Shown: one piece after another, positions 53,736-63,181 of the stretch | Numbering within the stretch: position 1 is the stretch's first letter | Layout of the letters: each line of letters starts with the position of its first letter | Source of the DNA: Hyphomicrobiales bacterium | GTDB taxonomy: Bacteria > Pseudomonadota > Alphaproteobacteria > Rhizobiales > Rhizobiaceae | DNA: 64,000 bases | Direction: 5' to 3' | Assembly: GCA_900471485.1 (NCBI GenBank) | Contig: UCEU01000020.1 | Coordinates: forward strand, 1 to 64,000 | Program-made: the position numbers and the translations under genes | The notes under the pieces: generated by a model | Seen by the model: only the letters and a program-made list of their open reading frames with translations | The model's database searches: none | Told to the model about the DNA's origin: nothing

Positions 53736-54757
53736 AGGCGTCGTTCCTCGGCCGGGATCTTGTCGATGAAGGAGGCGTTGAAAGCCTTGTCGAGGTCGAC
53801 GGGCTTGGAGATCACGCCGTACTTGGCGAGCAGGTCGTTAGCCGAGCCGACGGCTGCCTTGTCGATCGTGAAGATGCCGTCGGTCGAAGCCTTGCCTGCC
53901 GTCATCAGCGTCTTGATCTCCGACAGCATGAATTCCTGCTGGGCGCGGTCGAGCGTCGGGGCGATCTTCATGATGATGTCGATCGCTTCCTTCTCGTTGG
54001 CGAAGGCTTCCTTCCAGCCCTTGACGCTGGCGCGCAGGAACTTTTCGACGAGCTCGGGCTTCTCGGCGGCGGTCTGTTCGGAAACGATCAGCGTATCGCG
54101 CGGGAAGGAGACGCCGCTGTCCTCGGGCACGAAGAGGTTGAGGTTTTCCTTACCGACGCGCTGGTTGATGACGTAGAGCTCGTTGTAGCGGGTGGCGGTC
54201 ACGACATCGACCTGCTTGTCGACGAAGGGGGTGACGGAAACCTGCTGCGGCTGGATATCGGCTTCCTTCGGATCGATCCCGGCCTTCGACAGCATGGCCG
54301 AAAGCACGTGGTTGGCGCCGGTGAACCAGGTGGTGATCTTCTTGCCCTTGAAATCGGCGACGCTCTGAACCGCCCCGTCCTTGTGCGAAACGAAGACGAA
54401 CGGGGTCTGCTGGTGGGCAACACCGATGCAGACGATCGGCAGGCCCTTGTCGCGTCCGGCGAAGACGCTGTCGGTGCCGCCGGAGAGGCCGAACGTATCG
54501 GCGCCCGTCGCGACGAGGTTTTCGGTCAGAAGGTTCGGTCCACCAGGATTGATGGTGAGGTTGATGCCTTCATCCTTGTAGTAGCCCTTTTCGAGAGCGA
54601 CGTAGAAGCCGGCGAACTGAGCCTGTGTAAGCCACTTCAGGCGCAGGCTGGCATCGACCATCTCTTGCGCGGCGGCCGGAGCGGCACCCATGCCGAGTGC
54701 CGGAAGCGTTATGGCGGCGGCAGCGAATGCTGCGATCACGTTACGTCTGTTAAGCAT
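53732..54757 (-). CDS. NMT1/THI5-like substrate-binding protein
   Basis: The 341-residue protein has a signal peptide (about 1-30, ending AAPAAAQEM). Its binding domain opens with LRLKWLTQAQFAGFYVALEKGYYKDEGI, the hallmark of the THI5/NMT1-like class that binds pyrimidine precursors of thiamine, riboflavin or related small aromatics. AGAGGG precedes the ATG. It lies between an adducin-like gene and two permease genes. The ligand is probably a heterocycle, but the sulfonate-binding branch of the fold cannot be excluded. Confidence 0.85.
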   Translation of the reverse strand: MLNRRNVIAAFAAAAITLPALGMGAAPAAAQEMVDASLRLKWLTQAQFAGFYVALEKGYYKDEGINLTINPGGPNLLTENLVATGADTFGLSGGTDSVFAGRDKGLPIVCIGVAHQQTPFVFVSHKDGAVQSVADFKGKKITTWFTGANHVLSAMLSKAGIDPKEADIQPQQVSVTPFVDKQVDVVTATRYNELYVINQRVGKENLNLFVPEDSGVSFPRDTLIVSEQTAAEKPELVEKFLRASVKGWKEAFANEKEAIDIIMKIAPTLDRAQQEFMLSEIKTLMTAGKASTDGIFTIDKAAVGSANDLLAKYGVISKPVDLDKAFNASFIDKIPAEERRL

Positions 54758-54810
54758 GAAACCCTCTTTTATATTGTTCGTGACTTGTCGTTGCCTCCTC
54801 CCAGATGTGC

Positions 54811-55590
54811 TTACTGCCGGAAATCCGAACCTTCCCTGTCCAGCTGGCGCAGGAAAGCCGGCCACTCCCGTTCGCCGGCAATAAGAATGTCGCCCTTGCT
54901 CTCCCAGAACTGGCGTGCCGCCTTCTCGCAAACGTCGTGCGGGGGGATGACGAGCTCGGTGCCGGAAGCCGTCGCGGCCTGGAGATCGAGCTGGATGCGC
55001 GCGGCGCGCTCGAAGTAGTAGAGTAGCATGAAGGCTTCGCCGGGCGTGCGGCCAATGGTGAGGATGCCATGGTTGCGCATCAGCATCACCTTGTTGCCAC
55101 CGAGGTGATTGATGATGCGCTCCTGTTCGGCCAGGTCGATGGCGACGCCCTCGTAGGCGTGGAAAGCCTGGCGCTGATAGAACCGCATGGCGAACTGGCT
55201 GAGCGGCAGCAGGCCGTCCTTCTGGCACGATACCGCGACGCTGGAATCGGAGTGCGTGTGCAGCACGCAGACGGCATCGTGGCTCGACTTGTGCAGCGCG
55301 CCGTGAATGACGAAGGCGGCCTTGTTGACCGTATAGGGCGTGTCGTCGAGCTTGTTGCCCTGGATGTCGATCTTCACCAAGCTCGACGCGGTGATCTCCT
55401 CGAACAGGAAGCCGTAGGGGTTCAGAAGGAACTGATCCTCGTGGCCGGGCACGCGCATCGAGATGTGGTTGTAGATCAGATCGTCCATGCCGAGGCGGGC
55501 AACCATGCGGTAGCAGGCGGCGAGATGGACGCGCGCCTTCCATTCGTCTTCGGCGATGTGGGCCGGGCGACCCGAATAGTGGTCAGTCAT
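54811..55590 (-). CDS. Class II aldolase/adducin-family protein without the aldolase Glu
   Basis: The 259-residue protein has the class II aldolase fold, with metal-binding His residues in VLHTHS and MRNHG. At the position of the catalytic Glu of FucA-type aldolases (motif SSExxxH) it has Ala (NKAAFVIH), as in adducin-like members. Decarboxylases of this fold are known, for example in vitamin B6 breakdown, so decarboxylation is one possibility. It sits between the ATPase and binding-protein genes of the importer, an odd place for an enzyme. The ATG at 55590 follows GAGGAAAC. Confidence 0.82.
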   Translation of the reverse strand: MTDHYSGRPAHIAEDEWKARVHLAACYRMVARLGMDDLIYNHISMRVPGHEDQFLLNPYGFLFEEITASSLVKIDIQGNKLDDTPYTVNKAAFVIHGALHKSSHDAVCVLHTHSDSSVAVSCQKDGLLPLSQFAMRFYQRQAFHAYEGVAIDLAEQERIINHLGGNKVMLMRNHGILTIGRTPGEAFMLLYYFERAARIQLDLQAATASGTELVIPPHDVCEKAARQFWESKGDILIAGEREWPAFLRQLDREGSDFRQ

Positions 55591-55612
55591 AATCTGTTTC
55601 CTCATGCTTCAA

Positions 55613-56548
<936 letters not shown>

Positions 56549-56914
56549 GAGGACCACTCCTGTCACGTATGCAAATCTTCGTCGAAGAAATACAAGCAAG
56601 CCCCATGCCAGATGCAGAATCCTGTATTACTTCACTCAAAAAGCGACACCTCCCCCGATAAAGCGCGACGCCCTAGCCTGAAATCGCCATCTCAAGGCAA
56701 TTGTTATACACAAACATCATTTTGCGCATACATATAATCAATATTCGTGTTCTTAATGAGCTATTTGTTGTGCACAGCGTGGGTATTTTTTAGCCATCAG
56801 CCATCAAGGCCCGAAGTATCGGCAGGCTGCCATTTTCGCGGATGGGCATGCGCAAAAAAAGACCGGGAACGACGTCGTTCCCGGTCTTCGAAAATTGACA
56901 AAGAAGGCCTGGAC
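56549..56914. other. 366-bp gap between two same-strand operons
   Basis: The right end holds the terminator of the upstream operon (56854-56889). The left half, next to the ATPase gene, is AT-rich and must carry the promoter of the importer-monooxygenase operon. It includes ATACATAT at 56728-56735, an octamer also found directly upstream of the SDR gene. I see no THI-box or FMN-type riboswitch elements and no ORF. Confidence 0.5.
56854..56889 (-). terminator. Terminator of the SDR-to-nucleoside-hydrolase operon
   Basis: A perfect palindrome AAGACCGGGAACGAC/GTCGTTCCCGGTCTT (15-bp arms) is followed on the minus strand by seven U (A-run at 56854-56860). It lies 26 bases after the last gene of the minus-strand operon. 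It separates the two operons of this catabolic region. Confidence 0.9.
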
Positions 56915-57853
56915 CTAGGAGAGCGCCCGCTTCATCATCTCGAAGAAACCATTGTTCGACGCCTTCTCGACAACGCGGGCGTTGACCTTGAACTCGGGCC
57001 AGCGGTTGCCGAGAACCGGCGGATGAACGGCGGAGAATCCCCGGGTGATTTCACCCGCGGTCTCGATCCGGACAACGGCGTCGCGCGCGATCTCGATCAG
57101 ATCGGGATTGAGCGCCATGGCGCAGGTCAGGGAGTCGGGATGCGTGCTGATCGGGCGACCATAACGCGCCTCCGCCGTCTGTCGGGGCGTGGCCGAAACC
57201 TTGCGGTAGAATTCCGAAAGCGGCGTCTTCATCGCGAAGATTTCATCGAGCTGGTCGGCCTCGAACAGGCTGGAGCGCATGGTGAGCGTCCAGGTCGAGA
57301 GCGTGATGTTGAAGCCCGCCTCGAAGACGATCTTCGCCGCTTCCGGATCGATGAAGAAGTTGTACTCGGCGCAGGGCGTGATGTTGCCGACCGAGTTGTC
57401 GGTGCCGCCCATGATCCAGAGATGGCGAACCGCCTTGGCGATGCGCGGCTCCTTCATCACCGCCAGCGCGATGTTGGTCAGCGGCGCCTGGGCGAGAATG
57501 TCGATCTCGCCGGGTTCCGCCATCACCTTCTCGATGATCGCATCGACGGCATGCATCGTCTCGGGCCGCTGGCGGGCGATCGGCAGGTTGGCGCCGCTCA
57601 TCCCGTCGTTGCCGTGCATGGTGGATGCTTCCCACGGCTTGACCATCGGCCGGCGCGCGCCGCAGTAAACCGGAACCTTGCCGGAGAAGCCGGCGGCCTC
57701 GATGGTCGCCAGCGCGTTTTCCACCTGCTGGTCGAAGGGCACGTTACCGACGCAGACGGTGACCGCCTCCAGCGTCGACCCCGGCGTCTTCATGGCCAGC
57801 AGCAGGGAATAGGTATCATCCCCTGCGGTATCGGTATCGATAATGAGCCGCAT
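56915..57853 (-). CDS. Nucleoside hydrolase-like enzyme (IunH family)
   Basis: The 312-residue protein starts with the Ca2+-binding motif DTDTAGDD (Asp6, 8, 12, 13) of inosine-uridine nucleoside hydrolases. It also has the AQAPLTNIALA and MGGTDNSVGNITPCAEYNFF segments. Family enzymes cut N-glycosidic bonds of nucleosides. The ATG at 57853 overlaps the previous stop (ATGA). It is the last gene of its operon. Its partners process N-carbamoyl and ring-derived compounds, so the N-glycoside may not be a common nucleoside. Confidence 0.85.
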   Translation of the reverse strand: MRLIIDTDTAGDDTYSLLLAMKTPGSTLEAVTVCVGNVPFDQQVENALATIEAAGFSGKVPVYCGARRPMVKPWEASTMHGNDGMSGANLPIARQRPETMHAVDAIIEKVMAEPGEIDILAQAPLTNIALAVMKEPRIAKAVRHLWIMGGTDNSVGNITPCAEYNFFIDPEAAKIVFEAGFNITLSTWTLTMRSSLFEADQLDEIFAMKTPLSEFYRKVSATPRQTAEARYGRPISTHPDSLTCAMALNPDLIEIARDAVVRIETAGEITRGFSAVHPPVLGNRWPEFKVNARVVEKASNNGFFEMMKRALS

Positions 57854-58785
57854 CAGTAAAACTCGAATCCCATGGTGCGGGCATGATAGTAGAGCCCGCC
57901 ATCCTGCACGATCAGAAATTCGGCGCGCGTGTTGCCGTCGTTGTGGTGGCTGTGCTTGGCGGCGGCGGGTGTCACCAGCGTTGCCCAGGGCGACCAGTCG
58001 CATTTCTGCTCGGCAACCATGGAGTAAGCGGGATCGCCGGCGACGACCAGCGTGATGGCGGCCGAATTGTGCTTGTGCGGCGGCTGCGCGCTCTTCGGCT
58101 TCAGCGTGTTCAGCGAGAGCGTCATGGTCGGCGTGATGTTGCGGGCGGCTTCGGTCTTTTCGGCCGAGAAGATCAGCGCGTGACCTGAGGTCGAGGCATT
58201 GGCGTTCGAGCTGTAGACCACATCGAGCTGATGGGTGATTTCATCGGCCGGATAGTGCACGAACTGCACCGCGGCTTCCTTGCCGGTGACCGGCGCGGAG
58301 GTGTCGAACTTCAACTGCGGATCGTTGCCGACAGCCCAGAAGACGCAATCCTCCTTGGCCGTGATCGCGGATGCGATGCCGCCCGGCAGAAGAAAAACAT
58401 CGCCCTTGCCGAGCGTCGCCTTCTCGTCACCGACGACGAGGCTGGAGCTGCCCTTGATGACGTACCAGATCGACGCCGTGTTCACGAGCGTCGTATCCAG
58501 CGTTTCGCCGGCCTTGACCACAGCATAGCGCGCCAGCATCAGCGGCGTCGTTGCGGCAAAGCCGCATTCCATCTTCTGTGACTGGTCGCAGTTGATGAAA
58601 CCGGTCTTCTCCATCTTCATCGCCTCAGCCGGCTCGTCCATGAAGATGTGCCCCGGCACGGCGGGAAGCTTTATGTTGAAGGCATTGCCGGAATTGAAAT
58701 AGCGGCTGCGCGCCTCGGCCGCGTTTGCGGGCTCGCGCGGCAGTTGGACCGGCATTTCGGCCATGTCGTTGGCTGTGCTCATCAT
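57853..58785 (-). CDS. Bicupin protein, gentisate-dioxygenase-like
   Basis: The 310-residue protein has two cupin-like halves. The N-terminal one (about 75-135) lacks metal-binding His. The C-terminal one (about 225-300) has HKHNSAAI and SHHNDG, arranged like the metal site of gentisate 1,2-dioxygenase-like bicupins. It may be an oxygenase or a metal-binding isomerase. Start set at 58785 because the ATGA overlap with the M20 gene is tight and AAGGAG lies upstream. The second domain is the probable active one, the reverse of gentisate dioxygenases. Confidence 0.78.
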   Translation of the reverse strand: MMSTANDMAEMPVQLPREPANAAEARSRYFNSGNAFNIKLPAVPGHIFMDEPAEAMKMEKTGFINCDQSQKMECGFAATTPLMLARYAVVKAGETLDTTLVNTASIWYVIKGSSSLVVGDEKATLGKGDVFLLPGGIASAITAKEDCVFWAVGNDPQLKFDTSAPVTGKEAAVQFVHYPADEITHQLDVVYSSNANASTSGHALIFSAEKTEAARNITPTMTLSLNTLKPKSAQPPHKHNSAAITLVVAGDPAYSMVAEQKCDWSPWATLVTPAAAKHSHHNDGNTRAEFLIVQDGGLYYHARTMGFEFY

Positions 58786-60035
58786 GCATCTCCTTGGTTG
58801 AACGAAACACCGGCTTCCTCCAGAAGCAGGTCGAGAAGGACGGTCGCGCCGGCGGCGACATGATCCGGTTCGGACCATTCGTCCGGGTGGTGGCTGATGC
58901 CGCCCCGGCAGGGAATGAAGATCATCGCGGAGCGCGTCAGCGGCGCCATCTGCCGCGCATCGTGTCCGGCTGCGGAAAGAACGTCCAGCCGCGACAACCC
59001 ATGCCGGTCCGCCGACACGCGGATCGCCTGCTTCAGCCCTTCGTCGAAGCCATTGGATGGCGCATCGACGAGGCGACGGATCTCGACCCGGCAGGCGCCT
59101 ACTTCGGCGCGTGCGATCTCCTCGAGGCGGGCGCCGCACGCTTCCAGCACGATATTCTCCGGATGGCGCAGGTCGATGCGGAAGATGACCTTGGCCGGGA
59201 CGACCGACGGCGCATTGGGCTCGACCACGACGCGGCCGATGGTGAACTTGATCAGTTCTTGGCCGGCCATCGCATCATGCATCCGCGTCGCCATGCGCGC
59301 GAAGGCCTGCACCGCATCCTGCCGGCGGCTCATCGGCTCTGTGCCGGCATGCGCCTCGCGGCCGGTGATCGTGATGTCGTAGGTCTTCTTGCCCTGGATG
59401 CCGGAGACGACGCCGATGACGGCCCCTTCCGTTTCCAATACATCCGCCTGCTCGATATGCGGCTCGATGTAGGCGTGAATGGGAAAGCCGAGCGCGCGAC
59501 GCGGCAGCTCGGGGAACGCCGCATGCAGCGCGCCAAGGGCATCGCCGACGCTGACACCATCGGCGTCGCGCACCGCCATCACTTCCTCAGATGTTCGCAG
59601 ACCGGCGAAAAGTTCGGAGCCCATCATGCCGGGAGCGAAGCGACTTCCCTCTTCGTTCATCCAGCCGACAACGGTGATCGAACGCTCGGGCGTCAGGCCA
59701 GCTTCCGATATCGCGGTCACGGCCTCCAGTGCTGCGAGCACGCCGAAGGCGCCATCAAAAAGACCGCCTGTCGGCTGGCTGTCGATGTGACTGCCGGCGA
59801 CGACAGGCGCCAGGTGGGGAAGCACGCCTTTAAGCGTCAGAAACAGATTGCCCGCCGGATCGGTCGAAGCTTCAAGGCCGGCCGCCGCACCCCAGGCGAT
59901 GATCCGCCGCCAGGCCAGTATTTCCTCGCCTGACAGTGCCCTACGGTTGACGCCGCCGCCGGGCAGCGCGCCATCCTCGCCGAGCGCCGTCAGGCGGGTC
60001 CAGAGCCGATCGGGAGAGATTGCGGGCCGCGCCAT
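58782..60035 (-). CDS. M20-type N-carbamoyl amino acid hydrolase-like amidohydrolase
   Basis: The 417-residue enzyme has the metal-ligand block GSHIDSQPTGGLFDGAFG (usually GSHLDSVP), MNEEGSRF, and HIEQ, typical of N-carbamoyl-L-amino acid hydrolase, beta-ureidopropionase and allantoate amidohydrolase. Members release CO2 and NH3 from N-carbamoyl compounds made when pyrimidine or hydantoin rings open. It starts at 60035, six bases after the alpha/beta hydrolase stop, and overlaps the bicupin gene at its end. It strongly suggests that the operon handles a ring-opened ureide. Confidence 0.88.
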   Translation of the reverse strand: MARPAISPDRLWTRLTALGEDGALPGGGVNRRALSGEEILAWRRIIAWGAAAGLEASTDPAGNLFLTLKGVLPHLAPVVAGSHIDSQPTGGLFDGAFGVLAALEAVTAISEAGLTPERSITVVGWMNEEGSRFAPGMMGSELFAGLRTSEEVMAVRDADGVSVGDALGALHAAFPELPRRALGFPIHAYIEPHIEQADVLETEGAVIGVVSGIQGKKTYDITITGREAHAGTEPMSRRQDAVQAFARMATRMHDAMAGQELIKFTIGRVVVEPNAPSVVPAKVIFRIDLRHPENIVLEACGARLEEIARAEVGACRVEIRRLVDAPSNGFDEGLKQAIRVSADRHGLSRLDVLSAAGHDARQMAPLTRSAMIFIPCRGGISHHPDEWSEPDHVAAGATVLLDLLLEEAGVSFNQGDA

Positions 60036-60041
60036 GTCTTT

Positions 60042-60920
60042 TTACTCCGTCCGCATCACCTGGCCGGGATCGGCGCGAGGATCGCGTACCTTCCAGGCGC
60101 CCTGCTCCACCTGGGCGATGAAATCCGACACGAGGGAATTGAACAGGATAGGTTCTTCGAGGTTCAGCGTATGGCCCGTCTTCGGGAAGATGGCGAGGCC
60201 TGCGGCCGGCAGCATTTTCTTCAGGTAGATCGAAGGCTGCAGGCAGTGATCGTCCTCGTCGCCGGTCATCACCAGCGTCGGCACCATCATCGTCTTCAGC
60301 TGCTCCTCGAGATCCCAGAATGACGGGCGGCGGCACTGGACACCGCGCATGGTGTTGGCAGCGCCGATAGCCGAGTGATGCGACAGGCGCTCGGCGAAGG
60401 CTGCCCAGCCGCGCGGATCCTTGTTCTGGAACTGCACCCGGCTGGCGCCGAGCGAATAGATCTTCGAGAACCCAACCGGATCCTTCTCGAAATTGTCCGC
60501 CACCTTCAGCGAGGTATTGCGGAAATAGTCGGCCGTTTCCCGCTCCGTGCCGTAGCCGGCACCTGCGACCGTCAGCGACAGCGCGCGCTCCGGCGTGCGA
60601 AGGCCGAAATGCAGGGTGGCGAAGCCACCCATCGACAGGCCGACGATATGCGCCTTTTCGATGCCGAGCGCATCGAGCACGGCAACAGCATCATCAGCGG
60701 CGTTGGCCTGCGAGTACATCTCCATATCCACTGGGATATCGGATGGCGCGTAGCCACGCGCCGCGTATGTGATGCAGCGGTGACGACGGGCAAAGAAGCT
60801 CATCTGCGGTTCCCAGGCGTCGTAGTTGCCGCCGAACTCGTGGATGAACAGGATCGGCGTTCCGCTCTCTCCTGCCGTCTCGTAGTAAAGCTTCGTTCCA
60901 TCCTTGGCGGTCGCGTACAT
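60042..60920 (-). CDS. Alpha/beta hydrolase
   Basis: The 292-residue protein has the hydrolase fold with the nucleophile elbow GLSMGGFATL and an oxyanion-hole region in FIHEFGGNYDAW. The catalytic acid and His are likely in VMTGDEDDHC and KTGHTLN. It looks most like 3-oxoadipate enol-lactonase or RutD-type enzymes. It starts at 60920 with AAAGAGG upstream. In this operon it could hydrolyse an ester, lactone or carbamate released by earlier steps. Confidence 0.85.
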   Translation of the reverse strand: MYATAKDGTKLYYETAGESGTPILFIHEFGGNYDAWEPQMSFFARRHRCITYAARGYAPSDIPVDMEMYSQANAADDAVAVLDALGIEKAHIVGLSMGGFATLHFGLRTPERALSLTVAGAGYGTERETADYFRNTSLKVADNFEKDPVGFSKIYSLGASRVQFQNKDPRGWAAFAERLSHHSAIGAANTMRGVQCRRPSFWDLEEQLKTMMVPTLVMTGDEDDHCLQPSIYLKKMLPAAGLAIFPKTGHTLNLEEPILFNSLVSDFIAQVEQGAWKVRDPRADPGQVMRTE

Positions 60921-60963
60921 GTGAAAGCCTCTTTGCCTCGTATCGTCAATGGATATGCCGGCC

Positions 60964-62100
60964 CTAGAAAAGGGCCGGTACGTCGTTGAGCGTGCGCGCG
61001 GTTTCGATATAGCGCGGCAGGCCTTCGCAGAAACGCTCGGCCCAAGCCGATGGCACCGAGGTCGAGACCTTGATGAATCGATCACCGAAAGCGGCCGTGT
61101 GGTAGCGACCCTGGCGGATCATCACACCCTCGCGGCGGGCAGCCTCGACGATGGCCTCGGGAGAGACGCCGGTGGAGGCGGTCTCGAGAACCAGGAAGTT
61201 GCCGTGCGAGACCGGGATCGGAACCGAAAGGCCGGTGGCTTTGGCGGCCTCGATGATCATCGCCTTGTTGGCGCTGTCGATGCGACGCACGTCCTTCATC
61301 CATTCCGGCTTGACCGAAAGGCCGGCCATCGCAGCGCGCTGGGCCACGACCGATGCGCCAAGCACCGAGGTGGAGGCGGCCGAGAACTCGTCGACCAGCT
61401 TCGGCTCGGCGACGAGAGCGCCGATGCGCATGCCGGCGAGACCGAGCCACTTGGAGAACGACAGCGAAACGACCGTGCCCTCGGGCGCGACCTGCAACAC
61501 CGGCGTATGGCCGTCGGCGAAATCGCGATAGGTGCAATCGTGGATCAGAAGCGCGCCGACCGAACGGGCGATCTCGGCGAAGGCCTCGATCTCCTCGCGG
61601 TCATAGCGGATGCCGAGCGGATTGTTCGGATCGACGATGTAGATGATGGCGCAACGCTCATCGACGTTGGCGCGCAGCGCTTCCGGCGTGAGCTTGTAGT
61701 TGACCGAAGCGTCGTAGATCGGGATCTGGACAACTTCGGCGCCGGCCTGCTCGGCGAACATGCAGGGCCACTTCCAGGTCGGGTCGGTGGTGACGAGCGT
61801 GGTGCCCGGCTTTGCGCGGGCCTTGCAGATCATGGCGAGCGCGTTGACGCCGCCTTCTGTGACGAGCGCTTCGGCCGAGGTGCCGGCGACGCCGAGATCG
61901 GCGACGATCGCGCTGCGCAGCGCCTCGAAGCCCATCGGCGGGGCATAGGCATTGAACTCGCCGGCTTCGACCGAGCGGATCATGGCTTCCGCGACCGCCG
62001 GATGGGCGGGCACGTGGTTGGTATTCTGGCCCATCCACGCCAGGTCGGGCGTGGAGAACAGATCGTCGAAATAGCGGTTGCGAGTGCGTGCGTCGGCCAT
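60964..62100 (-). CDS. PLP-dependent class I/II aminotransferase
   Basis: The 378-residue enzyme has the fold type I layout with DPNNPLGIRYDREEI, the aspartate in HDCTYRDF and the PLP lysine in SFSKWLGLAGMRIG. The C-terminal AFGDRFIKVS segment fits class I/II members. It starts at 62100, three bases after the SDR stop, so translation is coupled. It may transaminate an amino or oxo acid intermediate. A substrate cannot be named. Confidence 0.86.
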   Translation of the reverse strand: MADARTRNRYFDDLFSTPDLAWMGQNTNHVPAHPAVAEAMIRSVEAGEFNAYAPPMGFEALRSAIVADLGVAGTSAEALVTEGGVNALAMICKARAKPGTTLVTTDPTWKWPCMFAEQAGAEVVQIPIYDASVNYKLTPEALRANVDERCAIIYIVDPNNPLGIRYDREEIEAFAEIARSVGALLIHDCTYRDFADGHTPVLQVAPEGTVVSLSFSKWLGLAGMRIGALVAEPKLVDEFSAASTSVLGASVVAQRAAMAGLSVKPEWMKDVRRIDSANKAMIIEAAKATGLSVPIPVSHGNFLVLETASTGVSPEAIVEAARREGVMIRQGRYHTAAFGDRFIKVSTSVPSAWAERFCEGLPRYIETARTLNDVPALF

Positions 62101-62103
62101 GGA

Positions 62104-62886
62104 TCAGATCACCGAACCGCGCGCCGCGATGCCGCCGTCGATCGTGACGACCGTGCCGCTGATGTAGCCGGCCTTGGGCGAAGCCAGGAAGACGCAGAGG
62201 TCGGCGACTTCCTCGGCGGTTGCCGGACGCTTGCCCGGGTACTTGTCGTAGAGTTCTTCCCAGCGGCTTTCGTCGCCGAGCATGTCGATGGCTTTGCGCT
62301 TCATGATCTTGAACATGCGCGGGGTATCGACCGGGCCCGGATTGACGCCGACGACGCGGATGCCTTCATCCATGCTGCGGCCGCCGAGTGCCTTGGTGAA
62401 GCTCATCAGCGCGGCATTGCCGGTGGAGCCCGCGAAGTAGGCGGCGTCCCAGTTTTCGCCGGAATTGCCGATGACGTTGATGATGACGCCACCCTTGCCC
62501 TTGCGGCGCTTCCAGAACTCGCGTGCCAGCGTGATGTAGCCGAACACCTTGAGATCGAAGCCGCGGCGGATCGATTCGTCGGTGACGTCCTCGATCGAAC
62601 CGGCCGGAATGTCGCCGGCGTTGTTCATCAGGATATCGTAATCGCCGCAGGCCTTGTCGAGCGCAACCATGGCCTCGGTCGTCCCGAGATCGGCTTCATG
62701 TACGGTAACATTGACCGGATACTGCGCCAGTTCGGCCTTCAGCTCCGCCATCGCCGCGCCGTTACGGGCGGCGAGGTGAAGGTGACATCCTTCAGCGGCC
62801 AGCACCTTCGCGATCGCATGACCGATGCCCTGCGAGGCTCCAGTGATCAGCGCCGTCTTTCCAGCAAGATTAAGTTCCACCTGCAT
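62104..62886 (-). CDS. SDR-family protein lacking the usual catalytic triad
   Basis: The 260-residue protein has the SDR cofactor motif TGASQGIG (residues 15-22), NNAGDIP and the C-terminal PGPVDTPRMF. The usual Ser-Tyr-Lys triad positions read Gly140, Gly153 and Asn157 (NVIGNSG and FAGSTGNAAL). Tyr150 precedes and might substitute. SDRs with a GNAALM segment in place of YxxxK are common in bacteria but poorly characterised. It opens the operon, with AGGAGATGCAG before its ATG. It may be a non-classical dehydrogenase, lyase or binding protein. Confidence 0.85.
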   Translation of the reverse strand: MQVELNLAGKTALITGASQGIGHAIAKVLAAEGCHLHLAARNGAAMAELKAELAQYPVNVTVHEADLGTTEAMVALDKACGDYDILMNNAGDIPAGSIEDVTDESIRRGFDLKVFGYITLAREFWKRRKGKGGVIINVIGNSGENWDAAYFAGSTGNAALMSFTKALGGRSMDEGIRVVGVNPGPVDTPRMFKIMKRKAIDMLGDESRWEELYDKYPGKRPATAEEVADLCVFLASPKAGYISGTVVTIDGGIAARGSVI

Positions 62887-63181
62887 CTCCTATGTGAATA
62901 CATATTTCGCTTTCTTGCATACGCTGATTTATCGTCGTGTCCATAGGAACATTACTAAAATATCGAAAATTTTTGCTCACTATCAGCGACTTGGGGAATT
63001 TATTCGCAGTCTTTACAAACCGAAAAGGCAGTAAGCTCATTTTGTCGGCAATATCGCATTTATTTAAGAAAACGTATTTTGTGTATACGAATATCTATTG
63101 CACGAATACTGAAATGACATAATGTCACATTCACGCCTTCGGGCACGAACGACACCTGAAACAGACGGCTGGAATATCCTC
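62887..63181. other. 295-bp AT-rich gap between divergent operons
   Basis: The gap lies between the divergent SDR operon and a CUT1 ATPase gene, so it holds both promoters. It is strikingly AT-rich for this genome. TATGT-GAAT-ACATA (62891-62904) is a short inverted repeat a few bases before the SDR Shine-Dalgarno, and a TGTATACGAATAT sequence lies near 63078. No ORF longer than about 60 codons with coding character is apparent. Confidence 0.5.

Noticed and set aside
54758..54810. A TPP or FMN riboswitch in front of the THI5-type binding protein or in the 56549-56914 gap
   Set aside because: I looked for THI-box and RFN-element core sequences and saw none; the short gap before the binding-protein gene has only a ribosome-binding site.
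60964..62886. Aminotransferase plus SDR as the vitamin B6 pair (pyridoxamine-pyruvate aminotransferase and pyridoxal 4-dehydrogenase)
   Set aside because: The aminotransferase is class I/II rather than the class V-like type I recall for that enzyme, and the SDR lacks the catalytic triad. Other B6-degradation genes are absent.
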